The translations under genes and the position numbers were made by a program. From CAYJHC01 sp964369465 (GTDB lineage: Bacteria; Bacillota; Clostridia; Peptostreptococcales; Anaerovoracaceae), in contig CAYJEX010000040.1 in the NCBI GenBank assembly GCA_964369465.1, positions 1 through 6,960 on the forward strand: a DNA stretch of 6,960 bases, read 5' to 3'. Below the pieces are notes generated by a model that ran no database searches, had not been told where the DNA came from, and saw only the letters and a program-made list of their open reading frames with translations. Shown here piece after piece: positions 1-6,920 of this stretch (positions within the stretch are counted from its first letter, which is position 1; each line of letters starts with the position of its first letter).

Positions 1-32
1 ATGTAATAATTAGCCTCTTTAATGTAATAATT
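1..32. repeat. Short direct repeat, 11 bp, two copies
   Basis: ATGTAATAATT occurs at 1-11 and again at 22-32, a period of 21 bases. The first copy starts at the window edge, so further copies to the left cannot be excluded. In DNA this AT-rich such a repeat can arise by chance, and no function is claimed. Confidence 0.4.
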
Positions 33-150
33 GGTCAAAACATCATTTATTTTTTACTTTATTTCATCTAGGCTTCATCATTTTTGTGTTCTATTTATGC
101 GTAATGTTTCGCATGAATTTTGATACCTTTTATTCTTATTTTAAATTCAG
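1..150. other. Left-edge intergenic DNA without a supported gene
   Basis: This AT-rich stretch lies beyond the terminator of the minus-strand cluster. Both strands have only very short open frames, each stopping within a few to about 28 codons, and none has a convincing ribosome binding site. I see no RNA gene or clear promoter. The only internal structure is a short direct repeat at the extreme left and a 5-bp inverted repeat near 97-114. It is probably spacer between this cluster and the next gene to the left, outside the window. Confidence 0.5.
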
Positions 151-155
151 CATAC

Positions 156-205
156 AAAAAACCGACCTGCAAAAGTTAGTTTTGTTCTAACTCTTCGGTC
201 GGTTT
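156..205 (-). terminator. Rho-independent terminator closing the minus-strand cluster
   Basis: A perfect 9-bp stem pairs 159-167 (AAACCGACC) with 197-205 (GGTCGGTTT). Inside it a second 6-bp stem pairs 174-179 (AGTTAG) with 187-192 (CTAACT) around a 7-base loop, giving a compound hairpin. On the minus strand the outer stem ends in a run of six T (positions 161-156), three of which lie beyond the stem. The T run is on the correct side for leftward transcription and is absent on the other side, so it acts mainly for the minus strand. It begins 65 bases after the stop of the flippase gene. Confidence 0.88.
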
Positions 206-270
206 ATGTTTCAAATTTTACATTATTTTTATTTAAATTCTTTATCTACATTGATCGTTTCATAGTAGGG

Positions 271-1893
271 TTATTTTTTTCTATTTAAGAATGGAATTTT
301 TATTTCTCCTAAGAGTTCCTTGAGCGTTCCTGTGAAGTAAGAAAAAAGACCATAAATCCCGAACGTTACTATTCCATAAAATGCCAGATATACAATTTGC
401 ATTAGTCTGCTTTCTAATCCAAAATCAATATACTCTTTAACAAGCAATGCCGTTATTACAAACAACACTATTCCAGTTATTATTCTAGGTAGCAATTTCA
501 CCGTTTCTCGATATTTAAACTGCTCTTTTTTTATGAAATTTGTTACTCCGATAAGAAACGCAAGTGACATACTTATTAACGTTGCCGTCACAGCTCCGAA
601 AACTACATCAACACCTAGATAATCCATCAATATCATAAGAGGAATATCTAAAACTAGTTTCAGACCCATCCCTACACCAACCAATGTATATACAAGTTTG
701 AATTTATTCATCCCTTGTGCCATATCACTCGCAAGAACAAAAAAGGCGTTTACAAGTGCAATGAAAATATAAAACTGCAAAATTTCTGGTCCATATTCAC
801 TCTCACCATAAAACAACATCCATATTTCATCAGAAAATATGCTAATGAATATTGTGAGCGGCAGAATAAATGAAATTATCAACTGCAATGCCCTATTATG
901 CTTACGGCATATTTCTTCGACATCTCCTCTCGCATAACTATTAACAATATTAGGAAGAAGGCTCATACTTATTCCTGCTGAAAAAGAAGTTACTATTAAT
1001 AGTAGTTTAGGCGCCCAGATTGAATATACGGCAGTTATTGAAGTTGTTACCTCTGGGTCATAATGTAATATATCTCCCATCGTTCTAACAACAAATATCA
1101 TATCAATTAAAACATATAAATCCACAGATATTGCAGTAATAATAAATGGTATAGCATATTTAATTATTTTCTTGGAAATAACTTTTGTAGTAATATGAGA
1201 ATCATCAATTCTTTCCTCACATAGAAACACCTCTTTGTTTTTGGATAGTTTTCTTTTCAGATAAATCAATGCACCCAATCCACCAATAGTTGCACCTAGC
1301 ATTGCAACTCCAATTGTTAACTTGAGCCCTAAATCAAATACGATCATCATTAAATACGTTCCTACTAAAATGACCGATACTCTAAGTATTTGTTCTATTA
1401 TCTGACTTGCAGATATCGAAGATATGAATTTGTGACCTTGTAAATATCCTTTTGTAACACTTAAAAAAGGAATAACCAAAACAGCAGTAGATACACATCT
1501 TATTACAAACGCTATATCTTCAATAGGTATTGTTACAGCGTCTTCACCCACCATTATTTTTGCGAACACATCTGCAAAAGTAAACATAATTAAAAAAGCT
1601 ATGACTGATACAATCGTAAGAATATTTCTCCCTATTTTATAAGCGTTGTTCTTCGCGTTTTCGTAGCCCAAAGAATTGTATTCTCCTATAATTTTGGCCA
1701 TTGCAAAAGGAACTCCCGCAGTAGCAATCGTCAAGAAGATAGAGTATATGTTATAGCCAAAACTATATAGCGCCCCGCCATCTTCTCCTATTATTGCATT
1801 AAATGGAATAACATATAATACGCCTATTATTTTAACAGTAATAAATCCTGCCGAAGCTATAATTGCTCCTTTTATAAACGAATTCTGTTTCAT
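271..1893 (-). CDS. murJ: MurJ/YtgP-type lipid II flippase (MOP-superfamily polysaccharide exporter)
   Basis: This is a 540-residue integral membrane protein with many hydrophobic helices (about 14, by eye) spread over its whole length and no soluble domain. The N-terminal part, with the motif GGALYSFGYNIYSIFLT (39-55) followed by IATAGVPFAMAK (56-67), and the QGHKF segment near 152-156 resemble the YtgP/SpoVB branch of the MOP superfamily. The length matches Bacillus YtgP, which works as a MurJ-type flippase moving lipid II across the cytoplasmic membrane for peptidoglycan synthesis. The frame is open to an ATG at 1932, but I chose the ATG at 1893. It has AGGGAAAG seven bases upstream, overlaps the TGA stop of the preceding aminotransferase as ATGA, and gives the family-typical MKxxxxxKGA start. 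The gene is the last before the terminator at 156-205. Alternatives are a related SpoVB-like or polysaccharide (Wzx-like) exporter; the exact substrate cannot be read from the sequence. Confidence 0.85.
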   Translation of the reverse strand: MKQNSFIKGAIIASAGFITVKIIGVLYVIPFNAIIGEDGGALYSFGYNIYSIFLTIATAGVPFAMAKIIGEYNSLGYENAKNNAYKIGRNILTIVSVIAFLIMFTFADVFAKIMVGEDAVTIPIEDIAFVIRCVSTAVLVIPFLSVTKGYLQGHKFISSISASQIIEQILRVSVILVGTYLMMIVFDLGLKLTIGVAMLGATIGGLGALIYLKRKLSKNKEVFLCEERIDDSHITTKVISKKIIKYAIPFIITAISVDLYVLIDMIFVVRTMGDILHYDPEVTTSITAVYSIWAPKLLLIVTSFSAGISMSLLPNIVNSYARGDVEEICRKHNRALQLIISFILPLTIFISIFSDEIWMLFYGESEYGPEILQFYIFIALVNAFFVLASDMAQGMNKFKLVYTLVGVGMGLKLVLDIPLMILMDYLGVDVVFGAVTATLISMSLAFLIGVTNFIKKEQFKYRETVKLLPRIITGIVLFVITALLVKEYIDFGLESRLMQIVYLAFYGIVTFGIYGLFSYFTGTLKELLGEIKIPFLNRKK

Positions 1894-3125
1894 TTCAAAA
1901 CTTTCCCTATAGCTTGTGCTACTAGTTTGCATTTTTCTTCACTAATTGAAGCAACTGAAATTCTAATGCCTTTCGCTAGAGCAACTGTAAAAACATCTAG
2001 TTTTTCTAATTCACTACTCACTTCATCTGGATTGTCGCACGCAACGCAGGCAAAAAATCCAGCATCAAAAGGCACACCTTCAACTCCTTCTTGAGCTAGT
2101 GCTTCTTCAAACGCCTTTCCTCTTTTTAAAAGCATTTCTCTAAATACAACTCTTTCTTTGTCTACTTCTGCAAGTAGTTTCTCGTCAGAATATATTTTAT
2201 CAATTAAAACTTGTGCTGCTTTAGTAGAGTTTGACCAAGTTCCCCTCGAAGAAAATTCATTTAACAGTTTGAACTCATCTGCAATCTCTTTGGTAGGTGA
2301 CATACAAATCATAGCCCCACATCTCATTCCATAAATTGTAAATGTTTTAGATGCACTGTAGCCTACAATCGGTAAAACATTATCACTTAATCCTTCTAAT
2401 ATAGGGAAGAACGATCTACATTCTTTTGGATCTCCTGCAAAATCTATATATGCAGCATCAATAAACAATATTACTTTTTTATCACCTTTTACATCATCGT
2501 TTAAAAGCTTTACTATTTTTTTCCACTCTTCATCTGAAAGTGAACATCCTGTAGGATTATGTGCAGGCGTATTAATAAGTATAACTAGACTTTCTTGAAT
2601 CTCCAAAAGTTCCTTAACTTTGTTCTCGAAAGAAACATAGTTGAAATTACCCTCTTCATCAAATAGAGTATATGTAGTAATATCTCTTCCTTGTTCCTGT
2701 GCTATTGTTTTGTATGGTGCCCAAAACCAATCGGAAGTAAGAACTTTTTCTCCTGGTTTTGAGTAATTTGAAATTGTGTTTTTTATTGCACCTGTTCCGC
2801 CTGGAGTTGCTACAACTTCAACAAATGTCTTCGGAGCAAAATCCAAAAATGCTGCTTTCTTTACAGCCTCTTTAAAGCCTGGTGTTCCCCCTATAGGTGC
2901 ATAATCTGCATAATCCGCTGGAGAAAGTGATTTTAGAACATCAACAACTGATGACAAAATTGCCAAAGAACCATCGTCGTTCAAAAGAGATCCTATAGTT
3001 GCTATCGTGACATTATCCATACCAATTTCTGCCCCTCTTGCTTTCCCTCTGCTTGTCGCACCAAATATTTTATCTTCTTTTGGTATTGTTCTTCCATTTT
3101 TTTGTGCCATTACGAATTCGCTCAT
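1890..3125 (-). CDS. Class Ia PLP-dependent aminotransferase (aspartate/aromatic type)
   Basis: This 411-residue cytoplasmic enzyme transfers amino groups between an amino acid and a 2-oxo acid using pyridoxal phosphate. The aspartate-aminotransferase fold-type I residues are all present and correctly spaced: YAPIGGTPGF (75-84), W133 stacking on the cofactor, HNPTG with N190, D223 and Y226 in IDAAY, Schiff-base lysine K260 in SASK, R268 eight residues later, and the substrate-carboxylate arginine R388 in GIRISVA. The HNPTG form and the glycine-rich N-terminal region match the AspC/TyrB (Ia) subgroup better than the common class Ib enzymes. The start at 3125 has a good ribosome binding site, AAAGGA, about seven bases upstream; the next ATG at 3110 has none. 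The stop overlaps the start of murJ by four bases, and trmB lies 34 bases upstream. Whether aspartate, tyrosine/phenylalanine or another amino acid is preferred cannot be decided here, so no symbol is given. Confidence 0.9.
   Translation of the reverse strand: MSEFVMAQKNGRTIPKEDKIFGATSRGKARGAEIGMDNVTIATIGSLLNDDGSLAILSSVVDVLKSLSPADYADYAPIGGTPGFKEAVKKAAFLDFAPKTFVEVVATPGGTGAIKNTISNYSKPGEKVLTSDWFWAPYKTIAQEQGRDITTYTLFDEEGNFNYVSFENKVKELLEIQESLVILINTPAHNPTGCSLSDEEWKKIVKLLNDDVKGDKKVILFIDAAYIDFAGDPKECRSFFPILEGLSDNVLPIVGYSASKTFTIYGMRCGAMICMSPTKEIADEFKLLNEFSSRGTWSNSTKAAQVLIDKIYSDEKLLAEVDKERVVFREMLLKRGKAFEEALAQEGVEGVPFDAGFFACVACDNPDEVSSELEKLDVFTVALAKGIRISVASISEEKCKLVAQAIGKVLK
1901..1908 (-). promoter_or_regulatory. 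Ribosome binding site deciding the murJ start
   Basis: On the minus strand AGGGAAAG sits seven bases before the ATG at 1893-1891. The alternative upstream ATG at 1932-1930 is preceded only by GTGAAGAAAA, a weaker match. The site lies inside the end of the aminotransferase gene, which fits translational coupling through the ATGA overlap. Confidence 0.65.
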
Positions 3126-3159
3126 TTCTTTGTCCTTTCTCTTTTTTGATATTGTACTT

Positions 3160-3822
3160 TTATCTTTTTGTAATATTTATTTTTAAGTAGTTAATTTTTA
3201 TACCTTTTTTGGTAAATTTCTCCTCGTACTCTGTTTTTATATTCCCCACCATATATTTAGATGCGTGGAGGTCTTCTGTAATTTCCGCAATCTCCATACC
3301 CACTGCTTTGGCCTCTTCAATTCCAAAAGTAAAAAGATCATCATTATCTGTTTTTATTTTTATAAAGCCACCGTCTTTTATCACTTTTTTATATTCTGTC
3401 AAATAGTTTCTATGATTCAACCTTCTCTTTTCATGTCTTTTTTTTGGCCATGGATCACTAAAATTCAAAAAAACTCCATCTATCTCGTTTTCTTCAAACC
3501 AATCCGTTGCATCTAATAGATATCCATTCACAAAGAGAACATTTTCCAAATTCGATTTACATATTTTTTCTGTTGCCGAAACCGATACACTCGGTTGTCC
3601 CTCTACACCTATATATGCATACTCTGTATTTTGTCCTGCATTTTCGCCAATAAATTTACCTTTTCCTATCCCAACTTCAAGAAAAATTTTAGTTGGAGGG
3701 TTTCCAGTTCTCTCCTCAAAAATTCTATTCCATTCCCCTTTATTTCCCTCAGGTTCGTTCACAAAATATTCTTTATATATTTCAAGTCTTTCATCTAAAT
3801 CTTTCAGTCTTCTCTGTCTCAT
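3160..3822 (-). CDS. trmB: tRNA (guanine-N7-)-methyltransferase TrmB
   Basis: TrmB uses S-adenosylmethionine to methylate N7 of guanine 46 in the variable loop of tRNAs. The 220 residues match the compact bacterial single-chain enzyme in length and layout. The start MRQRR is typical. The SAM-binding motif LEVGIGKGKF lies at 48-57, E74 follows in IGVE, the hallmark FSDPWPKKRHEKRRL at 121-135 includes the conserved acidic residue D123, KTDN is at 157-160, and TEYEEKF at 197-203 closes the protein. The segment between E74 and the hallmark reads VNGYLLD (98-104), where the Bacillus protein has an N-x-D arrangement; this is a modest deviation in a known SAM-contact region. The start codon has only a weak upstream purine stretch (GAAAGAG, nine bases away). 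A 71-base gap separates it from queT, and it may have its own promoter there. Confidence 0.96.
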   Translation of the reverse strand: MRQRRLKDLDERLEIYKEYFVNEPEGNKGEWNRIFEERTGNPPTKIFLEVGIGKGKFIGENAGQNTEYAYIGVEGQPSVSVSATEKICKSNLENVLFVNGYLLDATDWFEENEIDGVFLNFSDPWPKKRHEKRRLNHRNYLTEYKKVIKDGGFIKIKTDNDDLFTFGIEEAKAVGMEIAEITEDLHASKYMVGNIKTEYEEKFTKKGIKINYLKINITKR

Positions 3823-3865
3823 GAATGTTTACTCTTTCACTCCATAGATTACATATATTATTTTG

Positions 3866-3871
3866 ATTATA
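3866..3871 (-). promoter_or_regulatory. Possible -10 box for trmB
   Basis: In the queT-trmB gap the minus strand carries a perfect TATAAT, 43 bases before the trmB start codon. No good -35 hexamer lies 16-18 bases upstream; the nearest candidate, TTGTTT (3886-3881), is only nine bases away. In sequence this AT-rich a lone TATAAT is weak evidence, so an internal promoter is possible but unproven. Confidence 0.28.
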
Positions 3872-3893
3872 AATTATTCTAAACAACTTCTTT

Positions 3894-4391
3894 TTACCTT
3901 TTTCGCTCCTTTTTATGTGTTCCTTCAAAAATGTATCTGTGTTCATTCTTTTTTAAGATTTTTAGTAAAGGGTAGCCTATTCCGTAACATGAAATTGTCT
4001 GTCCTAATCCTACCCAACATATACACATTAATAAATTTGGCACACCATATATGAAATGTAACATAGCACCTATGACTACCGCATTAATTATTACAGGAGG
4101 TAATGGTACAAGAAAATTTTTCTTTCTAATCAAATATGTTAAAAAAGATGCTGCTAACGTGGCTATGCTTCCAAAAATAACATCATATATTCCATACGGA
4201 CCAATAATATTTGCAACTGCACATCCTATGAAAAGGCCTGGTATTGCTGCTGGTGTAAGCGCTGGAAGAATTGTTAATGCTTCCGAAACTCTAACTTGAA
4301 GTGGTCCAAAACTTATCGGTGATAGCAGGAGTGTAAGAGCTACATATATTGCTCCTATAATTGCTGTTTCAGTCAAAAACTTTGTTTTCAT
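3894..4391 (-). CDS. queT: QueT-family ECF transporter S-component
   Basis: This small hydrophobic protein of 165 residues has about five to six membrane segments, the size and shape of an ECF substrate-binding (S) component. Motifs typical of the QueT family (once DUF988) are visible: SPISFGPLQVRVSEAL (24-39), AIPGLFIGCAVAN (49-61), DVIFGSIATL (70-79) and PLPPVIINA (96-104). The family is predicted, mainly from riboswitch and gene-context evidence, to bind queuosine precursors such as preQ0 or preQ1 in the membrane. The gene begins six bases after the ecfT stop, with AGGA nine bases before its ATG, so it is almost certainly co-transcribed with the energising module that would power it. There is no room for a riboswitch leader directly in front of it. 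The membership call is firm; the exact ligand is inferred from the family. Confidence 0.87.
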   Translation of the reverse strand: MKTKFLTETAIIGAIYVALTLLLSPISFGPLQVRVSEALTILPALTPAAIPGLFIGCAVANIIGPYGIYDVIFGSIATLAASFLTYLIRKKNFLVPLPPVIINAVVIGAMLHFIYGVPNLLMCICWVGLGQTISCYGIGYPLLKILKKNEHRYIFEGTHKKERKR

Positions 4392-4397
4392 ATTGGT

Positions 4398-5201
4398 TTA
4401 TCCTAAAAATATTCTTTCTGCTATCATTCCTGAAAATATGAGTATTATTACAAAAATTGCAATTACATCTTTTTTTTCAAACTTTAGCCCATTCATTCTA
4501 GTTCTATTTTCTCCTCCTCTATAACACCTAGACTCCATTGCCATAGCCATATCTTGTGCAATTCTAAATGCACTGATGAACAAAGGGATCAATATTGGAA
4601 CTAAGTTTTTTGCCCTTTTGAAAATATTTCCTGTTTCAAAATCTGCGCCTCTAGCCATCTGTGCTTTCATTATTTTATCAGTTTCTTCTAGTAATGTAGG
4701 TATAAATCTTAATGCTATAGACATCATCATTGCAAGTTCGTGAGCAGGCAAACCCAGCCTTTTGTATGGACTAAGCAAGCTTTCAATTCCATCAGTCAAA
4801 GTTATTGGCTTAGTAGTCAATGTCAAAAGCGATGAACAAATAATCAAAAGAACTAATCTTATCGCCATAAACACAGCCATCGTCAAGCCCTCTTTCGTTA
4901 TAGTCAAAACCCAAAATTCGACTAAAATTTCTCCTTGTATCATGAACATATTCAATATGAATGTAAATGAAATTATAATAAATACAGGTTTTAAACCTTT
5001 CAATATAAATGAAATAGGCACTTTAGAAACTTTCACTATGATTGCAACAAAAATTGCGAACCCTACAAAGCCATAAAATGTTTTTATAAAGAACAAACCT
5101 AAAATGAAAAGTAATGTCCCCATGATTTTGACTCTAGGGTCCAATCTATGCATTATAGATTCACCTGAATAATATTGACCTATTGTGATATCTCTTATCA
5201 T
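4398..5201 (-). CDS. ecfT: ECF transporter transmembrane component EcfT
   Basis: EcfT is the membrane scaffold that links the two ATPases to S-components and transmits the power stroke that topples the S-component. The 267 residues show four or more hydrophobic stretches in the N-terminal half (roughly 27-58, 72-88, 106-128) and a C-terminal helix (about 246-263). The long amphipathic coupling region between them holds the two short arginine motifs that dock into the ATPases: MARGAD (182-187, R184) and ESRCYRGG (223-230, R225). IMHRLDPRVKI (16-26) is also typical of the family. The start ATG at 5201 overlaps the ecfA2 stop as ATGA and is preceded by GAAGGA five bases away. Length and motifs are complete. 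Confidence 0.96.
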   Translation of the reverse strand: MIRDITIGQYYSGESIMHRLDPRVKIMGTLLFILGLFFIKTFYGFVGFAIFVAIIVKVSKVPISFILKGLKPVFIIISFTFILNMFMIQGEILVEFWVLTITKEGLTMAVFMAIRLVLLIICSSLLTLTTKPITLTDGIESLLSPYKRLGLPAHELAMMMSIALRFIPTLLEETDKIMKAQMARGADFETGNIFKRAKNLVPILIPLFISAFRIAQDMAMAMESRCYRGGENRTRMNGLKFEKKDVIAIFVIILIFSGMIAERIFLG

Positions 5202-6076
5202 AAAATTCCTTCTAGTATCCGTACCAATTCATCCGTAGTTATTGGAATATTATTTGTACAATTTTCCTCTTTATCCTCTGAAGTTTTACCAATGAGGTTT
5301 TCTTTTTTTAATTTGTTATATAGTCTCGTTGCTTTTGGAGTGGTCAAACCAATTTTATTAAGCATATCTTCTTTGGAAAAAACTTCTCTAGGAGCTCCAT
5401 CCAATACTATTCTACCTTCATCCATCACCAAAACCTTGTCACAACATTTTGCGATATCATCCATACTATGAGATACTAATATAGTAATCCCGTTCCAGAT
5501 TTTATGCGTTTCATTAATCATTTCTAAAATGTCTTCATGTGTTTTGGGGTCTAATCCTGCTGTTGGTTCATCTAATATTAGAACTTCTGGTTTCATTGCT
5601 AAAACACCTGCAATAGCAACTCGCCTTCTTTGCCCTCCTGACAGTTCAAATGGTGACTTATCTTTATACTCTTCGTATGATAATCCTACCAAGTCAAGTG
5701 CCATTTTTATTCTGTCTAATATCTCCTCTTCTGGGAGCCCTAAGTTCTTAGGGCCAAAAGCAATATCTTTTTCTACAGTTTCTTCAAATAGTTGATACTC
5801 AGGATATTGAAAAACTAACCCGGTTTTTTTTCGCATCTCTACAGCAGTAGTTTTTGAGTCTGTTATATTTGCTTCATTAATAAAGATATTTCCACAATCT
5901 GGTTTAAGCAACCCATTTAACAGTTGCAGTAGTGTAGACTTTCCTGAACCTGTATGGCCTACAATTCCAAGAAAAGTTCCCTTACTTATTTTCAAAGAAA
6001 CATCAGTCACTGCTTTTGATTCGTGGGGAAGACCTTTTGCATATGTATATGATACATTGTTAATTTCTATTGACAT
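5198..6076 (-). CDS. ecfA2: ECF transporter ATP-binding protein EcfA2
   Basis: This is the second ATPase of the ECF energy-coupling module, which pairs with EcfA1 and hydrolyses ATP on the cytoplasmic face of EcfT. Its 292 residues contain Walker A GHTGSGKST (40-48), the Q-loop VFQYPEYQLFEETV (88-101) whose QYPE form is characteristic of EcfA2, signature LSGGQ (145-149), Walker B VLILDEP with catalytic E170, and the switch histidine H203. A C-terminal extension after about residue 235 is usual for these ATPases. The ATG lies inside the last codons of ecfA1 (17-base overlap), with only a weak GAAAG upstream, so translation is probably coupled to ecfA1. Its own stop overlaps the ecfT start. All catalytic residues are intact. 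Confidence 0.96.
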   Translation of the reverse strand: MSIEINNVSYTYAKGLPHESKAVTDVSLKISKGTFLGIVGHTGSGKSTLLQLLNGLLKPDCGNIFINEANITDSKTTAVEMRKKTGLVFQYPEYQLFEETVEKDIAFGPKNLGLPEEEILDRIKMALDLVGLSYEEYKDKSPFELSGGQRRRVAIAGVLAMKPEVLILDEPTAGLDPKTHEDILEMINETHKIWNGITILVSHSMDDIAKCCDKVLVMDEGRIVLDGAPREVFSKEDMLNKIGLTTPKATRLYNKLKKENLIGKTSEDKEENCTNNIPITTDELVRILEGIL

Positions 6077-6920
6077 CTTTTGTTCTTTCTTTTATATTTT
6101 TTATCAATTCATCTTCTGAGATTATTTTCGTGGAAAAATTTATCCCTTTTTCTTTAAGCCTATAAGCAAGTTCAACTTCAAATGGCAATCCCAAGTTTAA
6201 TTCCAAAAGTTTTTCTCTATTTGCAAACACTTCACTTGGGCTTCCTTCCATAATTAGTTTTCCATCATCAACAACAATTATTTTTTCTGCCAATACCGCT
6301 TCTTCCATAAGGTGGGTAATTAGAACAACAGTTATACCTTTTTCATTCAGCTCACTTATAATATTCATCACTTCATCTCTACCTTGAGGATCTAGCATAG
6401 CTGTAGGCTCATCGAAAATTATACAATCTGGTTCCATTGCAACTGCACCTGCAATAGCTATTCTTTGCTTTTGCCCTCCAGATAATTGATGTGGTCCTTT
6501 TTTTCTGTATTTTGCCATTCCAACCGTGTCCAACGCTTTATCAACTCTTTCTCTAATTATTTCAGGTGGTATCCCTAAATTTTCAGGTCCAAATGCCACA
6601 TCGTCTTCAATTATAGAAGATACAATTTGATTATCAGGGTTTTGAAAGACCATGCCTGCCGCTTTCCTTATCTCCCATATATTATTTTCATCCGAGGTAT
6701 CCAGTCCATTTACAAATATTTTTCCCTCCGTAGGCACATATAATGCATTAATGCATTTTGCTATAGTGGATTTTCCAGATGCATTTTTTCCGATGATAGC
6801 TGTAAAACTTCCTCTTTCAATTTCAAAAGAAATATCATCCAAGGCTTTAACCAAAGTATCCTCTTCAGAATTTACAGTGTATTTATATGTTACATTTTTT
6901 ACTTCTATTATATTGCCCAT
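6060..6920 (-). CDS. ecfA1: ECF transporter ATP-binding protein EcfA1
   Basis: This is the first ATPase of the ECF module, forming a heterodimer with EcfA2 beneath EcfT. The 286 residues hold Walker A GKNASGKST (44-52), the Q-loop VFQNPDNQIV (91-100), whose NPDNQ form marks EcfA1, the following DDVAFGPENLG (106-116), signature LSGGQ (146-150), Walker B CIIFDEP with catalytic E171, and switch histidine H203. The Walker A loop has alanine where glycine is more common, which is within the consensus. The start at 6920 has AAAGGA six bases upstream. The gene is complete and is the first full gene of the cluster in this window; the operon promoter must lie beyond the right edge or in an upstream gene. 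A 17-base overlap joins it to ecfA2. Confidence 0.96.
   Translation of the reverse strand: MGNIIEVKNVTYKYTVNSEEDTLVKALDDISFEIERGSFTAIIGKNASGKSTIAKCINALYVPTEGKIFVNGLDTSDENNIWEIRKAAGMVFQNPDNQIVSSIIEDDVAFGPENLGIPPEIIRERVDKALDTVGMAKYRKKGPHQLSGGQKQRIAIAGAVAMEPDCIIFDEPTAMLDPQGRDEVMNIISELNEKGITVVLITHLMEEAVLAEKIIVVDDGKLIMEGSPSEVFANREKLLELNLGLPFEVELAYRLKEKGINFSTKIISEDELIKNIKERTKDVNRN

Noticed and set aside
33..38. TTGACC on the minus strand as a -35-like hexamer for a gene further left
   Set aside because: The sequence 17-18 bases downstream (GGCTAA or GCTAAT) is a poor -10, and no gene is visible to its left.
97..114. Inverted repeat ATGCG/CGCAT with an 8-base loop
   Set aside because: Only five base pairs with no T run on either side; too weak to call a terminator or operator.
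109..190. Short plus-strand open frame running into the terminator
   Set aside because: Fewer than 30 codons, no ribosome binding site, and it crosses the terminator hairpin.
3151..3156. TACAAT on the minus strand, a -10-like hexamer before the aminotransferase
   Set aside because: No -35 match at the right distance (TAAATA at 17 bases); the gap to trmB is only 34 bases, so readthrough is simpler.
4522..4533. Second arginine motif of EcfT reads SRC instead of the textbook ARG
   Set aside because: From family knowledge this motif varies, and ESRCYRGG forms occur in Firmicutes EcfT; the key arginine is intact.
4762..5076. Plus-strand open frame of about 104 codons opposite ecfT
   Set aside because: It lies wholly inside a well-supported ecfT gene, has no recognisable domain, and is a typical antisense shadow.
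5175..5471. Plus-strand open frame of about 98 codons opposite ecfA2
   Set aside because: Antisense to the conserved ecfA2 coding sequence, serine-rich low-complexity product, no family resemblance.
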